This document shows positions 12,301-27,300 of a DNA stretch of 64,000 nucleotides, piece by piece. The notes under the pieces were generated by a model. The model was not told the DNA's origin and did not search any database. It was given only the letters and a program-made list of their open reading frames with translations. Each line of letters opens with the position of its first letter. Position 1 is the stretch's first letter. This stretch comes from Anodontia alba (Eukaryota; Mollusca; Bivalvia; Lucinida; Lucinidae): contig OZ024837.1 of NCBI GenBank assembly GCA_964016985.1, forward strand, positions 34,193,622 through 34,257,621, given 5' to 3'. The translations under genes were made by a program, and so were the position numbers.

Positions 12301-15300
12301 GCTTTAAGGGTTAGTCTAGAAGATGATTCACATGAACTGCCAAGAATTATTTTCTTTGAAAATAAAATAACAATAATGAAAAAAAAATCAAGTTGTCGTC
12401 TACTGCAATTGTGATTGGGGCTTTAAGGGTTAATCATATTATGAGATAGTTCTAAATATAGACCAACAGGTATGTCCATATATGATCCAGAACATAAGAA
12501 AAGGGTACTTATCACATAAACTACCAGCAAAGGCTCTGGCAAGACTGTGCTTATGCGCAGGCTCGCCAGAGCCTTTGCTGTTCGCAGACATGTAGCTGAG
12601 ACCTTGAGGAAGCTTCAGGCAAGAAACTCATGTCTGTAGCCCAAACAGAGAACTGCGTATGTGCATTTGAAAAAAAACACAAACTGGAATATTACAAGGT
12701 TCTATTTTTGTGTGCTGCCTCATACATACAATCTTATCTTTTCCTTGTACACTCATTGCACTATCTGCTGATAAACTGGCTGATTCAATATTGTAAGCAT
12801 TTATAACATTTCTTATCATTCAGATCAGGTGATGTATGAACCTTATCCCCTCTATAACATGCACCAGAAATATCAAACCATTGCAGGGCAGATCTAGAGC
12901 AGGGGCTGGAATTCAGTCAAACCCCTCTTCGACTCAAAATTTCATTTCAGAAATTCTGAATGTACATTATAAATTTTTGATTCTGTATTTACACTAATGA
13001 ATATTCACACGCCTTACTCTTTACCTTATACTTCTAAAATGTCAACAAGTCCATTTATTATATGTGAAATTGAATGTGTCTGAAATTGACTCCTCCGTCA
13101 GGCAGTTATAACCACGCCTACGTGAATTTCCTTAGACAAACTTTGTATTGATATACCTGTGCTTACCTGTAAAAAGCACGTGTTCATTTGTTTGTCTAAC
13201 TAAAAACATTGACAATTACCTTATAAGCTATTTTGAATGGTCAGTTGTGGTTGTCAATTAAATGGTCAAGTGACTTGATGGAGGAGTCAATTGCAGAATG
13301 AGTGGCAAACAGTATAGACCCTGATGAGATGACACATTCTGCAGCATCTGATCTGGATTTACAGATTTGCTCAGACCTGTCTATCCAAATACATAGAGTC
13401 AATTTGGTAATTTGATCAAATCCACTCCAAAAAAATTTTGACTCCCCCTATTAAATAATCCTGGATCTGCTCCTGCACTGTGCTCTAGATAAGAGGATTG
13501 TTCAGCTGAATATTTGTTGTTTGTTTTTTTTTTTTTTTGTTTTTTTTTTTATTTCTAACATATACAAATAAAGTCTAGCCAGCGGGCTTGCCAAATCCCA
13601 CTCAGGATAAGTTGTAGCTAAAAATGTGAAAAATATGAAAATGGCTTTAAGCCGTGTACTGTATTGGATATTTTAATAAAATTGTGTATAGACATTTAGT
13701 ACTGACAAGATCTAGCCAGAGGAATTGGCGCATCAGTGTTCAAGCCAGGAATTTCAGTTTTTATTAGGCCCAGGGGCTCCTATCCTCCAAAAAGTTGGGG
13801 ACATCTGAAAAAATCTGGGGACAGTACAATCAACGATCAAACTTTTATAGAAAATGTACCTTCCAAAAAAACTTCCAACAGTAATACTTTCTGATAGTGA
13901 TGTACTAACAGTGTACATTCGATCTACCCCTCAGTGAGGTGACCCCTGAATTTATAAATGAAAATTGAACCAATAGTCACAGCATGAGCAATGAACCAAT
14001 AGTCATGGCAGAATTGAAAAATGGCTGCCACCAACACTAGAAATAACACCAAATATGAATAAACTACAGGCAAAAATCATACCAGATTGTCTGTTCAAAT
14101 GTATTTTCTCAATTATTTTAAAGCTTTCTTTGCATTTTAAAATAATTTCTATGCCTATTTATAGTGAACCACAAGTAAAAGCACCCAATCACAACGCATT
14201 TGCAGCCAATACTGTAATAAATTTTCTGCCCCTGGCTGGCGCAAGAACTTATTTTTTCTGCGCCAAAACATGAAAATATGCGTGAATGGCGCAATGGCAC
14301 TGCCTGGCTTGAACACTGGTGCATGCCATCTTTCTTTGACCAATGCAAAGCTGAGGTCAAAATTCTTTTCTGTAGTTACAAATGGAACACAAGGAAACAA
14401 AATTTACAGAGTACATATGCCTAAACTGTGTTGGTCAGCTGTCGCCATCATGCCACAAATAAACAACATCTGAATGGGACAGTTTTTATTTGCGCCACAA
14501 CTTCAGAAAACGTACCTTTAGAAATATGTGCCCAGCGAAGATTCAGATCAGACTGCGCATTCGCGCAGTCTGATCTGAATCTTCACTGGGTACATTTTGG
14601 ACAGCCAAGGATGCAAAGTTTCCTTGTGCTGATAATCAAGACTCTGATCAGACTGTGTGGATATGCTGGCTGATTTGAGTCTTCCCTAGCAACCATGACA
14701 GAAGGTACATTTTCTCACATTGAAGCTCTGATTTATCTGCACATATGTGACAGACAACATATGTGTGACAAATAAATCAGCAAAGAATAAGAGACTGTTT
14801 ATCAGAAATGATTAATTATCAGTTACCTGTGAATATCAAGCTAGGATGGGCCCTACTGAGGTAGATACAGATAAATTATGTGATTGGACAGTTGAAAGGA
14901 TGGACATGGGTGCAGAACAATGTATTCTCCTAGCATAATGGAGGCATAAAAAGTTGCCAGTTACCCCATGAATAAACAAAAAAACTTTGCAGAAATTCAG
15001 TGTTTGATGATGATGCTCAGTTCAGGCTAAGAGCTTAAGGCCAAGCAAAGAATCTCTGTGTCTCCTGGTGAAACCTAGCAATTTTTTTTATTTATTTTTT
15101 TTTAATGTTTTCTCAAAAACAAAATGTTTATTGAGAATGTAATGCAGAGAATTAAGGTGCCCAAGAGCTAGGGGCAAATGCATTTACATGACAAGTTTAC
15201 CCCTAGGGGTATATTTGCCCCTAGAGGCAAACTTATGCATATAAACGGGGCATTAGAATATACAGTAAAGAATAAAGGCCCAATTAAGTCACCTTTCATG

Positions 15301-18300
15301 AGTGTAATGAAAAATAACAAAGTCTATGCCTTGGTGTTGTGATTTTCGGATACTGACCGTTAGTGTTATCAGATATGTCAACATGATGCCCCTATGTGCA
15401 GTAAACACTTCAGAGGCCCTTCATATCTTAAATTAACCCTGTTCTTCAAACTGATATAATTTGTAGATAAAAAGTTAAATGACTTTTTAACCCTAGTCCT
15501 GCTGAAACAGAATGATATCCTGACTTTGCAAACTGTGTAGATCCAGATCAGTTGGCTTCTGAAGAAGCCAACTGAGCTGGATCTGCACTGTTTGTCATTC
15601 AGTATGCGAATTTATATCAACAATTTGGGGAAAGTAATCTGATTGGCTGACAATTAGAAATGGGTGTGGCATCTTAATTTATTCAGCATGACAAGGGTTA
15701 ATGGGGGCTGGATACACTTGGCAAATTTTCTGTCATTTTTTTTAAAAGGGAGACAATTTTTGTAACATCTTGTTTGTTTTTCTGTACACAAATCCCTTAA
15801 AGCAGATCCATTTTTAACTCCTGTTCTGCTGGACCCGGATATGCTGGCTTTGCAAAACGTGTAGTCCCAGATCAATTGGCTTCTTCAGAAACCAACTGAT
15901 TTGGATCTGCACTGTTTCTTATTCACTTTGTGAATTTATATCAACAGTCAAGATCAAGCAATTTCATTGGCTGACAGTTAGAAGGGGGCATGGCATCTTA
16001 ATTTATTCAGCACGACAAGGGTTAATTTCATGCTTAGAACTCTGGGTAAAAATTTCAGCAGATGACATTCTGAAATATTTTTCTTATTTCTTTTTCTGGA
16101 AAATAAGCTTTGACATTTGATGCAAATTGTCTCCTGTACAATAGAATATCACCAATTTTTTTTGTCCATCTGCTGAGCTAGCCCAGAGAGCGGTAACGGT
16201 TAAACGCTAGCAGATAACATTTTAACACTTAAAGCGCCAGTCACAACTATTGTCGTCTGCTTTGTCGTCTGCTTGTGATTTTAAAAGTCATTTTTGCAAA
16301 CAGTGTGGACCCAGATCAGACTGCTCCTTTAGCAGTCTGATCTGGTTCCACACTGTTTTCCTGTATGCAAAAATAGGTTCAAAAAGTTTGCAAGAATATT
16401 CAGAAGATGACATTATAAACAGACAACATTTTCAGATGCAGGTTTTCTTGGCGTTTTAAGGGTTAAGATACATTTTCTTATTTTTTCTCTGCAACATTCT
16501 TTCACATGTTCATGGAGGTTGATCATGAAATATTTTCTATGGTAATTCTCTCCCTTCTGCTGATTCAAGAAAGGCAGCTGTCAGTTTCTGGTGAAAGAAT
16601 GTTCACAATTAGAGGACTAAGCCTGTCCAGGAAAAGTGTTGATAGATAAACTGATCCTTTCGATATGACCTTAATAGTGTTGACTGGGCCATTAAACTCC
16701 AAACCAACCAACCGTAGTCGTCTAATGATACACATAAAATTGTAAGCCAGGAAAAACAGCAAAACTATGAAACCCCCCATGGGAAAAATGGGCCTTTGGG
16801 GTGTATGTGGACAGTGAGGGCTCTGATCAGACTGTGCATGTGCAGTCCAGACTGTGAATGTGCACAGTCTGATCAGAGCCTCACTGTTCACTTAGAGAAT
16901 CATGGGCTACTGCAGAATGCTTAAATATACAAGAAAAAACCTTGTTCATTATGAAAACATGCCTATTCAAAATTTCACCACCAAAAACTGGAAGTTTTCA
17001 GATAAAAATTCTGATATTTTTCATATTTCTGCTCAAAACATAGATTGTGGGTACAATCTATGTTTTGGAGCAGAAATAAGAAAAATAATGTATAACCCTG
17101 TAAACCCCAGTTTTACTATATAAAAGTGGGGTTTAAGGGGGTCAAAATTATATAGGTTTGTTTTTGTGATGCGATTCCTTATCTGGATCTTAACTGCCAG
17201 ACTGTTGATATAAATTCACATACTGATTTGAATCTTTGCTGTTTGCACAGGCTTTTTTCTTATGGCAGACTCACAACAGTAATTTAGTGTCTGCTAAGTT
17301 TGTCAGCAGCAAACCAGGGGTACCTCAGGTAGATAGCTATCCTAGAAAAATTAATTAATCTACATGTTTACTGGGGATATAATATGAATTGACAAAATAA
17401 TCTTTGCAGTGTTCAACCAGTCAAATTATCAGAATTTTCAGTAAAATCTTATCAACCAGTGTGGGCTGACATAGTTAAAAAATCAATCACTGGTAAGATT
17501 TAATTGAAAATCTGAGTAATTTGACTGGTTAACCATAGTCCTGCTGAACCCTGATATTCCCTGCCTTTAATTGCATTGTAGATCCAGATCAGTTTGGCAA
17601 CTGAACTACCTGATCTGATCTGGACTGTTTGTCATTAAGTATGTGAACTTGTATCAACAACATGGATCAAGTAATCTGACTGGCTGAAAATTAGAAGTGA
17701 TCGCGGCAACATAATTTATTCAGCATGGTAAGAGCTATTAAGATTTAACTGAAAATCTGGGGATGCTCTGACTGGTTAACTGGGAATTTTGACTGGTTAA
17801 ACCCAACAGTTATTTTGATGATCTGATCATTCTATCCAGTGATGTTGATAATGGTCCTGGGGAGGTCAATATAGATGAGGACACACTGTTGATGTAAACA
17901 CAATGTGAGAAAACATAACTTCTGACCCCAAAAAGACTTAGATCAGCAAGTGAATCCATGCAGTCTGATCAGTCTTCATTGTTCACATAAGAAATTCTTG
18001 GCTATCCAAAATGTGCCCAGTGAAGATTCTGATCAGGCTGTGCAAATGCACAGGCTGATCTGAATCTTTACTGTACACACATGTCTGAAGGTATGTTTTC
18101 TGACCTTGCCACTCATATCAAAGTTAGCCCTAGTCCTGCTGAATAAATTAAGATGCCATGCCTACTTCCAATTTTCAGCCAATCAGATTACTTGATCCAG
18201 GTTGTTGATACAAATTCTCATACTTAATGGCAAACAGTGCAGATCCAGATCAGTTGGCTTCTTCAGAAGCCAACTGATCTGGATCTACACTGTTTGCAAA

Positions 18301-21300
18301 GGCAGGGTATATTTGGGTTCAGCAGGACAAGGGTTAGCATTCCAGTGCCCACTCCTGTTATAAATTATTATTATAGCATGCTGGGTAAAAATTTCACCAG
18401 ATGACATTTTGAAATATTTTCCTTACTTTTTTCCAGAAAATGGGATTTGACATTTCATAAAAATTGTCTCCAAATTTGCATGAAATGTCAAAGCCTATTT
18501 CCAGGGAAAATTAAGAAAGATATGACTACGCATCTTCTGAATTTGCCCAGAGTGCGGTAAAGGTTAATTAATATAAGTCATTCTAAACTGAGGTGTCACT
18601 GTTGATATAAATGACAATATCAGAATTTGCATAGCAGTGCCCACTATACTGATATGAATTATCATAAATCCCCTAAATCAAATGAAATGCTAATGAATAT
18701 ACAAAGGAAAAATACACTTTTTTTTTTTTTTTTTAGAAAAAGTGATTTTGGCCAGTTCTTGTCATGCTGTACATTTCAATGCTTAGCATGCTGGGTAAAA
18801 ATTTCAGCAGATTTTAATATTTTTCTTAGAAGAAAAATTATTTATCTGGATACCGGTAATCCTCTTATTCTAATTAGGATATGATTAATTGGCATGGATA
18901 ATCCTCTAATTTTAGGATATGATTAATTACCATCTATAAATAATTTCCTACCACATGACAGTGTGCCAGACATTCACAATAAATACTGCCATCATACCAC
19001 TATGACTGGCTTCTAAAAATAGATACTAAAAATAAAAAATCAAATAGGCAAAAAAAAAAAAGGTAAAAAGCAATTATACCTGTCTAAGAAAATAGGTTTG
19101 GTCATAAACATGTAACAAAACATTTTGACTTTAACCCTTGTCCTGCTGAATAAATTAAGATGCCACGCCCATCAGATTACTTGATCCAGACTGTTGATAT
19201 AAATTCACATACTTAATGGCAAACAGTGCAGATCCAGATCAGTTGGCCAATTGATCTGGATCTACACTATTTGCAAAGGCAAGGTATATCCGGAGTCTGC
19301 AGGACAAGGCGTTAATATTACACACAAATACATCACGAAAACATACTTATATAATTTTGACCCCCTTAAACTCCACTTTTATGTAGTAAAACTGGGGTTT
19401 ACAGGGGTATACATTATTTTTCTTATTTCTGCTCATAAACATAGATTGTGGGTACTCGTTAGAGCCGCCTCACCGAGGCAGTTCTACAGAGTACCCACAA
19501 TCTATGTTCAAAGCATAAATGTGAAAAAAATATCAGAATTTTTATCTGAAACTTTCAGTTTTTTGGTGGTGTAATTTCCAATATATTTGAATAGGCGTGT
19601 TTTTTTAATGATTATAATTATATAAAGAGCAAAACTTTACCACTCTCTCAGGTTAATTCAACAGAGACAAATTGGAGACAATTTGCATGAAATGACAAAT
19701 CCTGTTTTTCTGGGGAATAAGAAAAATATTTCAAATTTGTAGTCTGCTGAAAATTTTACCCAGAGGGCTACGGTAAGGGTTAAAAAAAAATTAGGCCTTT
19801 TCACACAATAAGACGACCTGTGAAAAACTCTTAGAATGATGCAAGATATTAGACGGCTTAAGCTGTTATTAATTATTATTTCTTTTTTTTTTTTTTTGTT
19901 TTTTTTTTTTCTTTTTTTTTTGATATAATACTGGCGGGTATCTTGCTATGATGTTCATTTTAAATCTAATTTACCCAAACAAAAAGAAGAATTGATGCAT
20001 TTAAAATACTGGTTTCAACCTAATTACCGCACATACCCCAGTAAGCGCATAGGCAAGCAATTTTGTAGGCTTCAGTTTGCAGTCCCTGTTATATGATCTA
20101 CTCCTTTATAATAGCATATGTTGTGGGTACTCATCTGAATTGCCTCAACAAGTTGAGGCAATTCATATGAGTACCCAAAACATATGCTTTTACAAACTTT
20201 TTGAGATAATTCAAAAGAGTACCAACAAAATATGCTTTTTTATAAAGAGAATCATAAAACATATCACATAAGCATCATTAAATATGCCCCTCAGGAAGTC
20301 CTCTGTTTATGTTCTTTTAAAGTGCACCCTTATTAAGAAGACATTTTACTACATTTTTTCCAGTAATTTAAAAAAAAACTTAAGCGCACAGTGCAATAAT
20401 TAGGTCAAATATGGTATATCACCAAAACCTAATCAACTCTTTAAGGTATGTAACATTTATAGGCATTCATAGATCCATTTAAGAGTTGAAGGACTCTGCC
20501 CACTGGTTCAAACAACCATTGGTTGGTTTGGAGTTTAATGGCCCAGTCAACACTACATGTATTAAGGTCTTGTCAAGCTAGTCAGTTTAACTAACCTCAT
20601 TTTTCCTGGGCAGGCTTCGTCCTCTAAGTGGTTAACCAGTACTTGTGCACAGTCTTTCGCTAGAAACTGACAACTGCCCTCCTGATCAGAGGACGGGAGA
20701 GAATGACCATAGAAAATGTTTCATGATCAATCTCCATGAAAGAATGATACCTGAATGTATGCGAGTCTCAAAATAACTGCCTGTACTATACCTGTATAAA
20801 ATTTAACACTTCCCAGTGGGCACACAATGTTAAAATGGCATCGACGTTGATACGAAGTCATTTTGAAGTTGTGTGCCTGCTGGGTTAGCACTTTGGGTAA
20901 AATTTCCAGCAGGCAACATTTTGAAATATTTTCTCATTTTCCCCAGAAAACAGGATTTGACAGACAGACAGACATTTGACAATTTGCATAAAATGTCAAA
21001 TCCTGTTTTCTGAGAAAAATAAAAAAAAAAACATGTATCATCAATGCGTCATCTGCCTAATTAGCCCTTAGAGTGGTAAAGGTTAAAAGTTCTGAGGCTT
21101 ATTCAGGGTTCATACAGATAGGATATAAGATTGACCAAATTCCCTGACATTTCCCTGACGTAAATTCAAATTTCTCTGACAATATCAGAGCCACATATTT
21201 TATGAATTTAGCAAGAAAAATACATCAGAACCAAACATCCCTGCTTCATCAGGACATTTCCCTGACATTTTTGCAAAATTTCATTTCCCCTGACACATCA

Positions 21301-24300
21301 CAGAATTCCCTGACAATTCCCTGACCATAAAAAAACTAAATTTCCCTGACATTTCCCTGATGTGTATGAACGCTATTATCTGCCCTATAATTAACTGAAT
21401 ACAAAGCTCTAGATAAGATACTGCTTTTCTTCCAAAATGTCCAGTTGTTCTAAGCAAACAACATCGCTAGTTAACAATCCATTAAAATTTACATCAAGTG
21501 ATACGCAAATACACTGAAATTTTTTGCTGTAAAAAATGTGAGTAGCTTAGCTACCCACATTTTTTCAGCAAAATATAACAGAATATTGTATATTGAATCC
21601 GCTAAAACAGTTAACGAAATGACCCTTAACGAGCTCGTTAAGCTAACGACGCTTTGAACAACTGGGCCCTGATATTTTTCTTAGGTCTCCATTAAACATG
21701 TTGTTTCTCCATAAAAAAATACAGTCAAACCTGTCCTAATGGAAACCTGTGCTAAGCAATAACCTGTCTGAAAAGGCCACTACAGATCCCATTAAAGCTT
21801 TAAATAGCACTGAGTAAAATTTTCAGCAGATGACATAGTGAAATAACTTTCTTACTATCCCCAGAAAACAGGTTTTGACACTTCATGCAAAATCATGTTT
21901 TCTGGGTTTTGACACTTCATGTAAATTGTTCCAAACAAATGATACAGTCACAGCTATGTGCATGTCACCATACTGATGACATAGGTTGTTGCCCCTGACT
22001 AAAGGGCATGTAACTCTCATGTGAATAGTTCGATCTACCCCAAAATAGAAATCATCCAAGATTTTATGCCTGTCCTCATTACCTGCAAGTCTGATGAAGA
22101 TTCGATCAAAAATGAAATCACTATCGTCCGTACTACATTTTCCAAAAACTATGGAGCCCTCAAGGACAGGTAACTTTCATGCCAATAGTGGATTTTATCC
22201 ATGTCCTTGTTATCTGCAAGTTTGATGATGATCCAATCAAAAATGAAGTCTCTATCAGCCAGACAACATTTTCCCCATTATATGTCTATGGAAGCCTGAA
22301 ATGGCAGGTACCTCGTGTGAATAGTCCGATCGGGTCCAAAATCGAACATCCAAGATTTTATGCCGATCTTCATTATCAGCAAGCTTGACGAAGATCCAAG
22401 CAAAAATTAAGTTGTTATCTCCAGGACAACATTTTCCCCATTATATGTCTATGGGACCTTGTGGCTGCCATAGCAACCAGGGTTTTCATTGGACTTCCAT
22501 AGAAAGCTAATATCATCGATGCCCCATCAGAGGCATGCTAGACAAGCCTGCAGACTGTGGAGATATAACTGGTCAAAGGTGCTGATGGACGGACAGACAA
22601 TGGACGGACTACTATCCTATAAGCTCCCCTGGAGCTTTCGATCTATAGGTTAGGATGTCTGTTTATTAAGAATAACTATGGTAACACATATTGTTAGATC
22701 ATAAATTCATCACAAGGAGTATATATGCACAGCAAAACTGCAAACATAATATATTTGGTATTCTTGATATGTTACAATGAAGGTTAGGTTGGTATTTAAT
22801 ATGTGACCAAATCCATCTTTGACCTCTGTGAAATATAATTTGCTGCAGTGTTTTAAAGGGGAACGCAATGTAAGTTGAAAGTATATCTTGAAGTAAAGTG
22901 CCATTTATTTTGATGCAAGAGTTTTCAAAAAGCCTAGAAATAAGGAAGTTATGGTGGTTTGAATATATTTAAAATGGCTCTCATGGATGCCACCATATTG
23001 TGGGCTTTGTGACGTCACACAGCCCAAATTAAAAAAGCAAAACCAAATTATAAAGGTTTTTAAGAATAACTTTGCTACAAATTTTTTATTATCTTTTAAT
23101 TCTAGTGACAAGCAATCATTTCCACCAAATTAAACCAACTTAATGAGAATTACCGGTACTACCTTTATGAAATGAATTTTAATTTTCATGAAACCTCATT
23201 AAATATTCAAAATGGCGGTGCCCATTCCACCAATGTTAAAATTTTCAATTGTCTATAACTTACTTAACGTTCCACTGATTTTGATCAAATTAGCGTCAAA
23301 ATTCATTATTTGTAAAGTTCTTTACTTTAAAGCAACATACCTATTAGGGTTGCGTTCCCCTTTAAATTGAATTTTGAATCTAACTGCCATCATTCAGTAC
23401 TTATCCTACTGTCATTTTGACATAACTTTGAAAGGCATTTTTCTTGGCATTTTATTTTAAATGAAACCATTTTGTTCTGATTGACCATTATCTTATTCGA
23501 AACCATTTGAGCCAGCGCACAACAAAACCAACAAAATGGCATGTGCGCCCAGCAAAGACACAGATGAGCCTACTGTTCTTTGCTGATTTTTAATTATTGA
23601 CATTTCACAATAATATTGTGAAAATTTCAGAAAATTTGAACAAAGGAAACTTAAAAAATCTAGCTCCAATTTACCTACCCTACTGATTTCTGCATAATTT
23701 GCAGCCATTTCTACTACAAGAAAAAGTTAAAATATTTGATTTTTTTTTTATACCAATAAACAAGACAAAATTTTTGTGCACAGATAAATACTGAATTTCA
23801 ATGCTTAGCATGCTGGGTATTTTTTACAGCAGACAATTTTTTAAAAATATTTTTCTTATTTTTCCAAGAAAATAGGCTTTGACATTGCATGCAAATTGTC
23901 TCCTTATTTGCTTATTTTTCCAAGAAAATAGGCTTTGAAAATTCATGCATATTGTCTCCTAAGGAGACAATTTGCATGAAATATAAAAGCCTATTTTCTG
24001 GGAAAAATAAAAAAAAAAAATTTCAAACTGACTACTGAAATTTTTACCAAGCACCACTGCAGTATCAGTCTGTAAATAACTGATACTAATGCCCACAAAG
24101 GTCAAAAACAGATTTCTTATGAATCTGGAAATGAAAATGAGATGCAACATCAGAAAGCGTATCATAGGACATGTGTGCCCAGCGAAGATTCAGATCAGCC
24201 TGGCCTTAAGGTTACCAGTATAAAACTTTTTCCATGCTCAACTCAGCTGAGCACGAAATTTGTCCTGCAAATAAATCTAAAACTACTAATAATTGCAAAT

Positions 24301-27300
24301 TCTTTCATGCTAAACACTGCTGAGCATGAAAACTCCTAAACACAGCTGAGCATGAAAAACACAGCTGAGCATGAAAAACATAGCTGAGCATGAAAAAACA
24401 CAGCTGAGCATGAAAATTTCTCTGCTAATAAATATGAAAATGCCAACTATTGTTGGCATTTTCATATATAATAGCAGAGAAAATTTCATACTCAGCTCTG
24501 TTGAGCATGAAAAAAGTTTTATAACCTCAAGGCCTGGGCGCATTTTTGATAGCCAATAACCATAGATGCAAAGTTTTTTGATACGAAGAAGACTCTGATC
24601 TGGCTGCATGAATGTACAGGCTGATTTGAGTCTTCCTTGGCACAAAACCGTCACAAGGTGCATTTTCTGAAGTTGCAACTCAAATCTCTGTCAAATCACA
24701 ATTCCCACACATTAACTGTTAAAACCGACTTAGTGAGGTATTTAAAATACAGACAAGTTTCTCATTACCTTTTTGCTAGTTTTGCCATACTATACAAAGA
24801 ACAAAAAAAGATAAAGAATAAATTCTAACATTCTCAGCACAATGTCATATACACACTGTAGTACAACCCAACCCCCACCCCCAACAACTCCCCTTCAACC
24901 ACCCTTCCCCAACTATCCACCCAACAACTCACATTTTTACCATTAGTAATACTATGCTGCTGCTGCCACTGCTGCAGCTCATGATGACAATGGTTTGGTG
25001 TTTTATGTCCCTTTCAACATTATCTAAGTCATATCGAGACAATGGAAGGGTGATAATGAAAGGTTCTGTGCAGTGAAGTGCCATACAGTCACCTCCAATA
25101 GGATTTGAACCCAGAACCTCGTGATCAAAAATTGAGAGCACTAACCACTTGGTCACCTGGACCATATCTGTCAATGACAAAATGAATGAGGGTTCTTATT
25201 TTCCCCCAAAACTGAACTTCACATTAAAATATTTTTTTCTCCTGTTAAATGAAATGAGGTGTATCATAAGAAAAGATCCATTATAGAATATGCGAACACT
25301 GTTGCAGCCTCACCAGAGCATATGCTGTTCACTCAGGTAAGCAGTACACTAAAGGGAAACTTCAACCATAGAACTAGACATGTAGCCTTCCTAAGAGGCT
25401 GTGTATGTGCATGGAAAAAATTGATTCAATGGCCTTGATGAAAGTGAGATGTGCATACACACAAAATATTTAAAGAAAATATTAACCCTTCTCATGCTGA
25501 ATAAATTAAGATGCCACGCCCACTTCTAATTTCCAGCCAATCAGATTACTTTATCCAGGTTTTTGACAGAAATTCACATATTAAACAACAAACAGTGCAG
25601 ATCCAGATCAGCTGGCTTCTTCAGAAGCCAACTGATCTGGATCTACACTGTTTGCTAAGACAGGGCATGACATGTTTAGCAAGAGAAGGGTTAAAAAACA
25701 ACAACAACAACAAACAAATCAGGACAATCTAAACATTTCTAAAAACACTATGGCTAAAACAAATTCAGAGCAATTTAATTTAAAAATTTAACCCTGGTCC
25801 TGCTGAACCCGGATATGCCCTGCCTTTGCAAACAGTGTAGCTCCAGATTAGTTGGCTTCATCAGAAGCTGACTGATCTGGATCTGCACAGTTTGTCATCC
25901 AGTATGTTTTGCATCAACAACCTGGATCAAGTAATCTGATTGGCTGATAATTGGAAGTGGGTGTGGCAGCTTAATTTATCCTGCATGACAAGGATTAATA
26001 ACACATACAAGAATAAAATTTCTCTACTACTATAGGAAAAATAGAAATTCGTTACCCTGGCACCAGTTAAGACAGAAATCAAGAGAAAAGAAAAGAAGAA
26101 AAGAAAGAATGATTGATGAAAAGGGGAAAAGAATGGGTAAACCCAAACTATTAACCCATTAATGTGTAGTGTCCGAACAAAAAAAGACGCTGGTAGTGCA
26201 GGGATATTCCTCAAACACAATAGGACCAGAAATTTGGGGTTGAGATAAAAGTAGTTAAGTAATTATCTCAAAGTCAAAGGTACTAGAAAGTTTAAGTTGA
26301 GATAACAGTAGTTAAGAGTTGTTATCTGGAACCCTGTGGGACCAGAAATTTGGAGTTAAGATAACAGCAATTAACAGTCATTATCTCAAATTCAAAGGGA
26401 CTAGAAATTTGGGGTTGAAATAAGAGCACTTAACAGTCATTATCTCAAACTCGAAGGGGCCACATACATGTATTTAGGGTTGAGATAACAGTAGTTAACA
26501 GTCAGTCATTATCTCACTCAAAGGGACTAGAAATTTGAAGTTGAAACAACAGAAGTTAACAGTCATTATCTCAAACTAATGAGACTAGAAATTTGGGGTT
26601 GAGATAACAGTAGTTAACAGTTGTTATCTCAAATTCAATGGGACTAGAAATTTGGGGTTGAGATAACAGTAGTTAACAGTTGTTATCTCAAACTCAATGA
26701 GACTAGAAATTTGGGGTTGAGATAACAGTAGTTAACAGTTGTTATCTCAAACTCAATGAGACTAGAAATTTGGGGTTGAGATAACAGTAGTTAACAGTTG
26801 TTATCTCAAACTCAATGAGACTAGAAATTTGGGGTTGAGATAACAGTAGTTAACAGTTGTTATCTCAAACTCAATGAGACTAGAAATTTGGGGTTGAGAT
26901 AACAGTAGTTAACAGTTGTTATCTCAAACTCAATGAGACTAGAAATTTGGGGTTGAGATAACAGTAGTTAACAGTTGTTATCTCAAATTCAATGGGACTA
27001 GAAATTTGAAATTGAGATAAAAGTATTTAAATTGTTATCTCAAATCCAGTGGGAATAGAATTTTGGAGCTGAGATAACAGTAGTTAATAGCCATTGTCTC
27101 AAACTCAATGGGACTAGAAATTTAGGGTTGAGATAACAGAAGTTAACAGTTGTTATCTCAAACTCAATGGGACTAGAACTTTGAAGTTGAGATAACAGTA
27201 GTAAACAGTCATTATCTCAAACTCCAAGGGACCATTTGGCTTTGAGATAACAATAGTTTGAAATAAAAGGAAATACAGGAACTGTTAGCAAACTAAACCA

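Noticed and set aside
22085..22125. Hammerhead ribozyme core (CTGATGA followed later by GAAA)
   Set aside because: The sequence between the two conserved boxes does not pair into stem II, and sister units of the same repeat lack the boxes.
26222..27258. CRISPR-like array
   Set aside because: Units are contiguous 59-bp repeats without unique spacers, in an intron of a eukaryotic gene.
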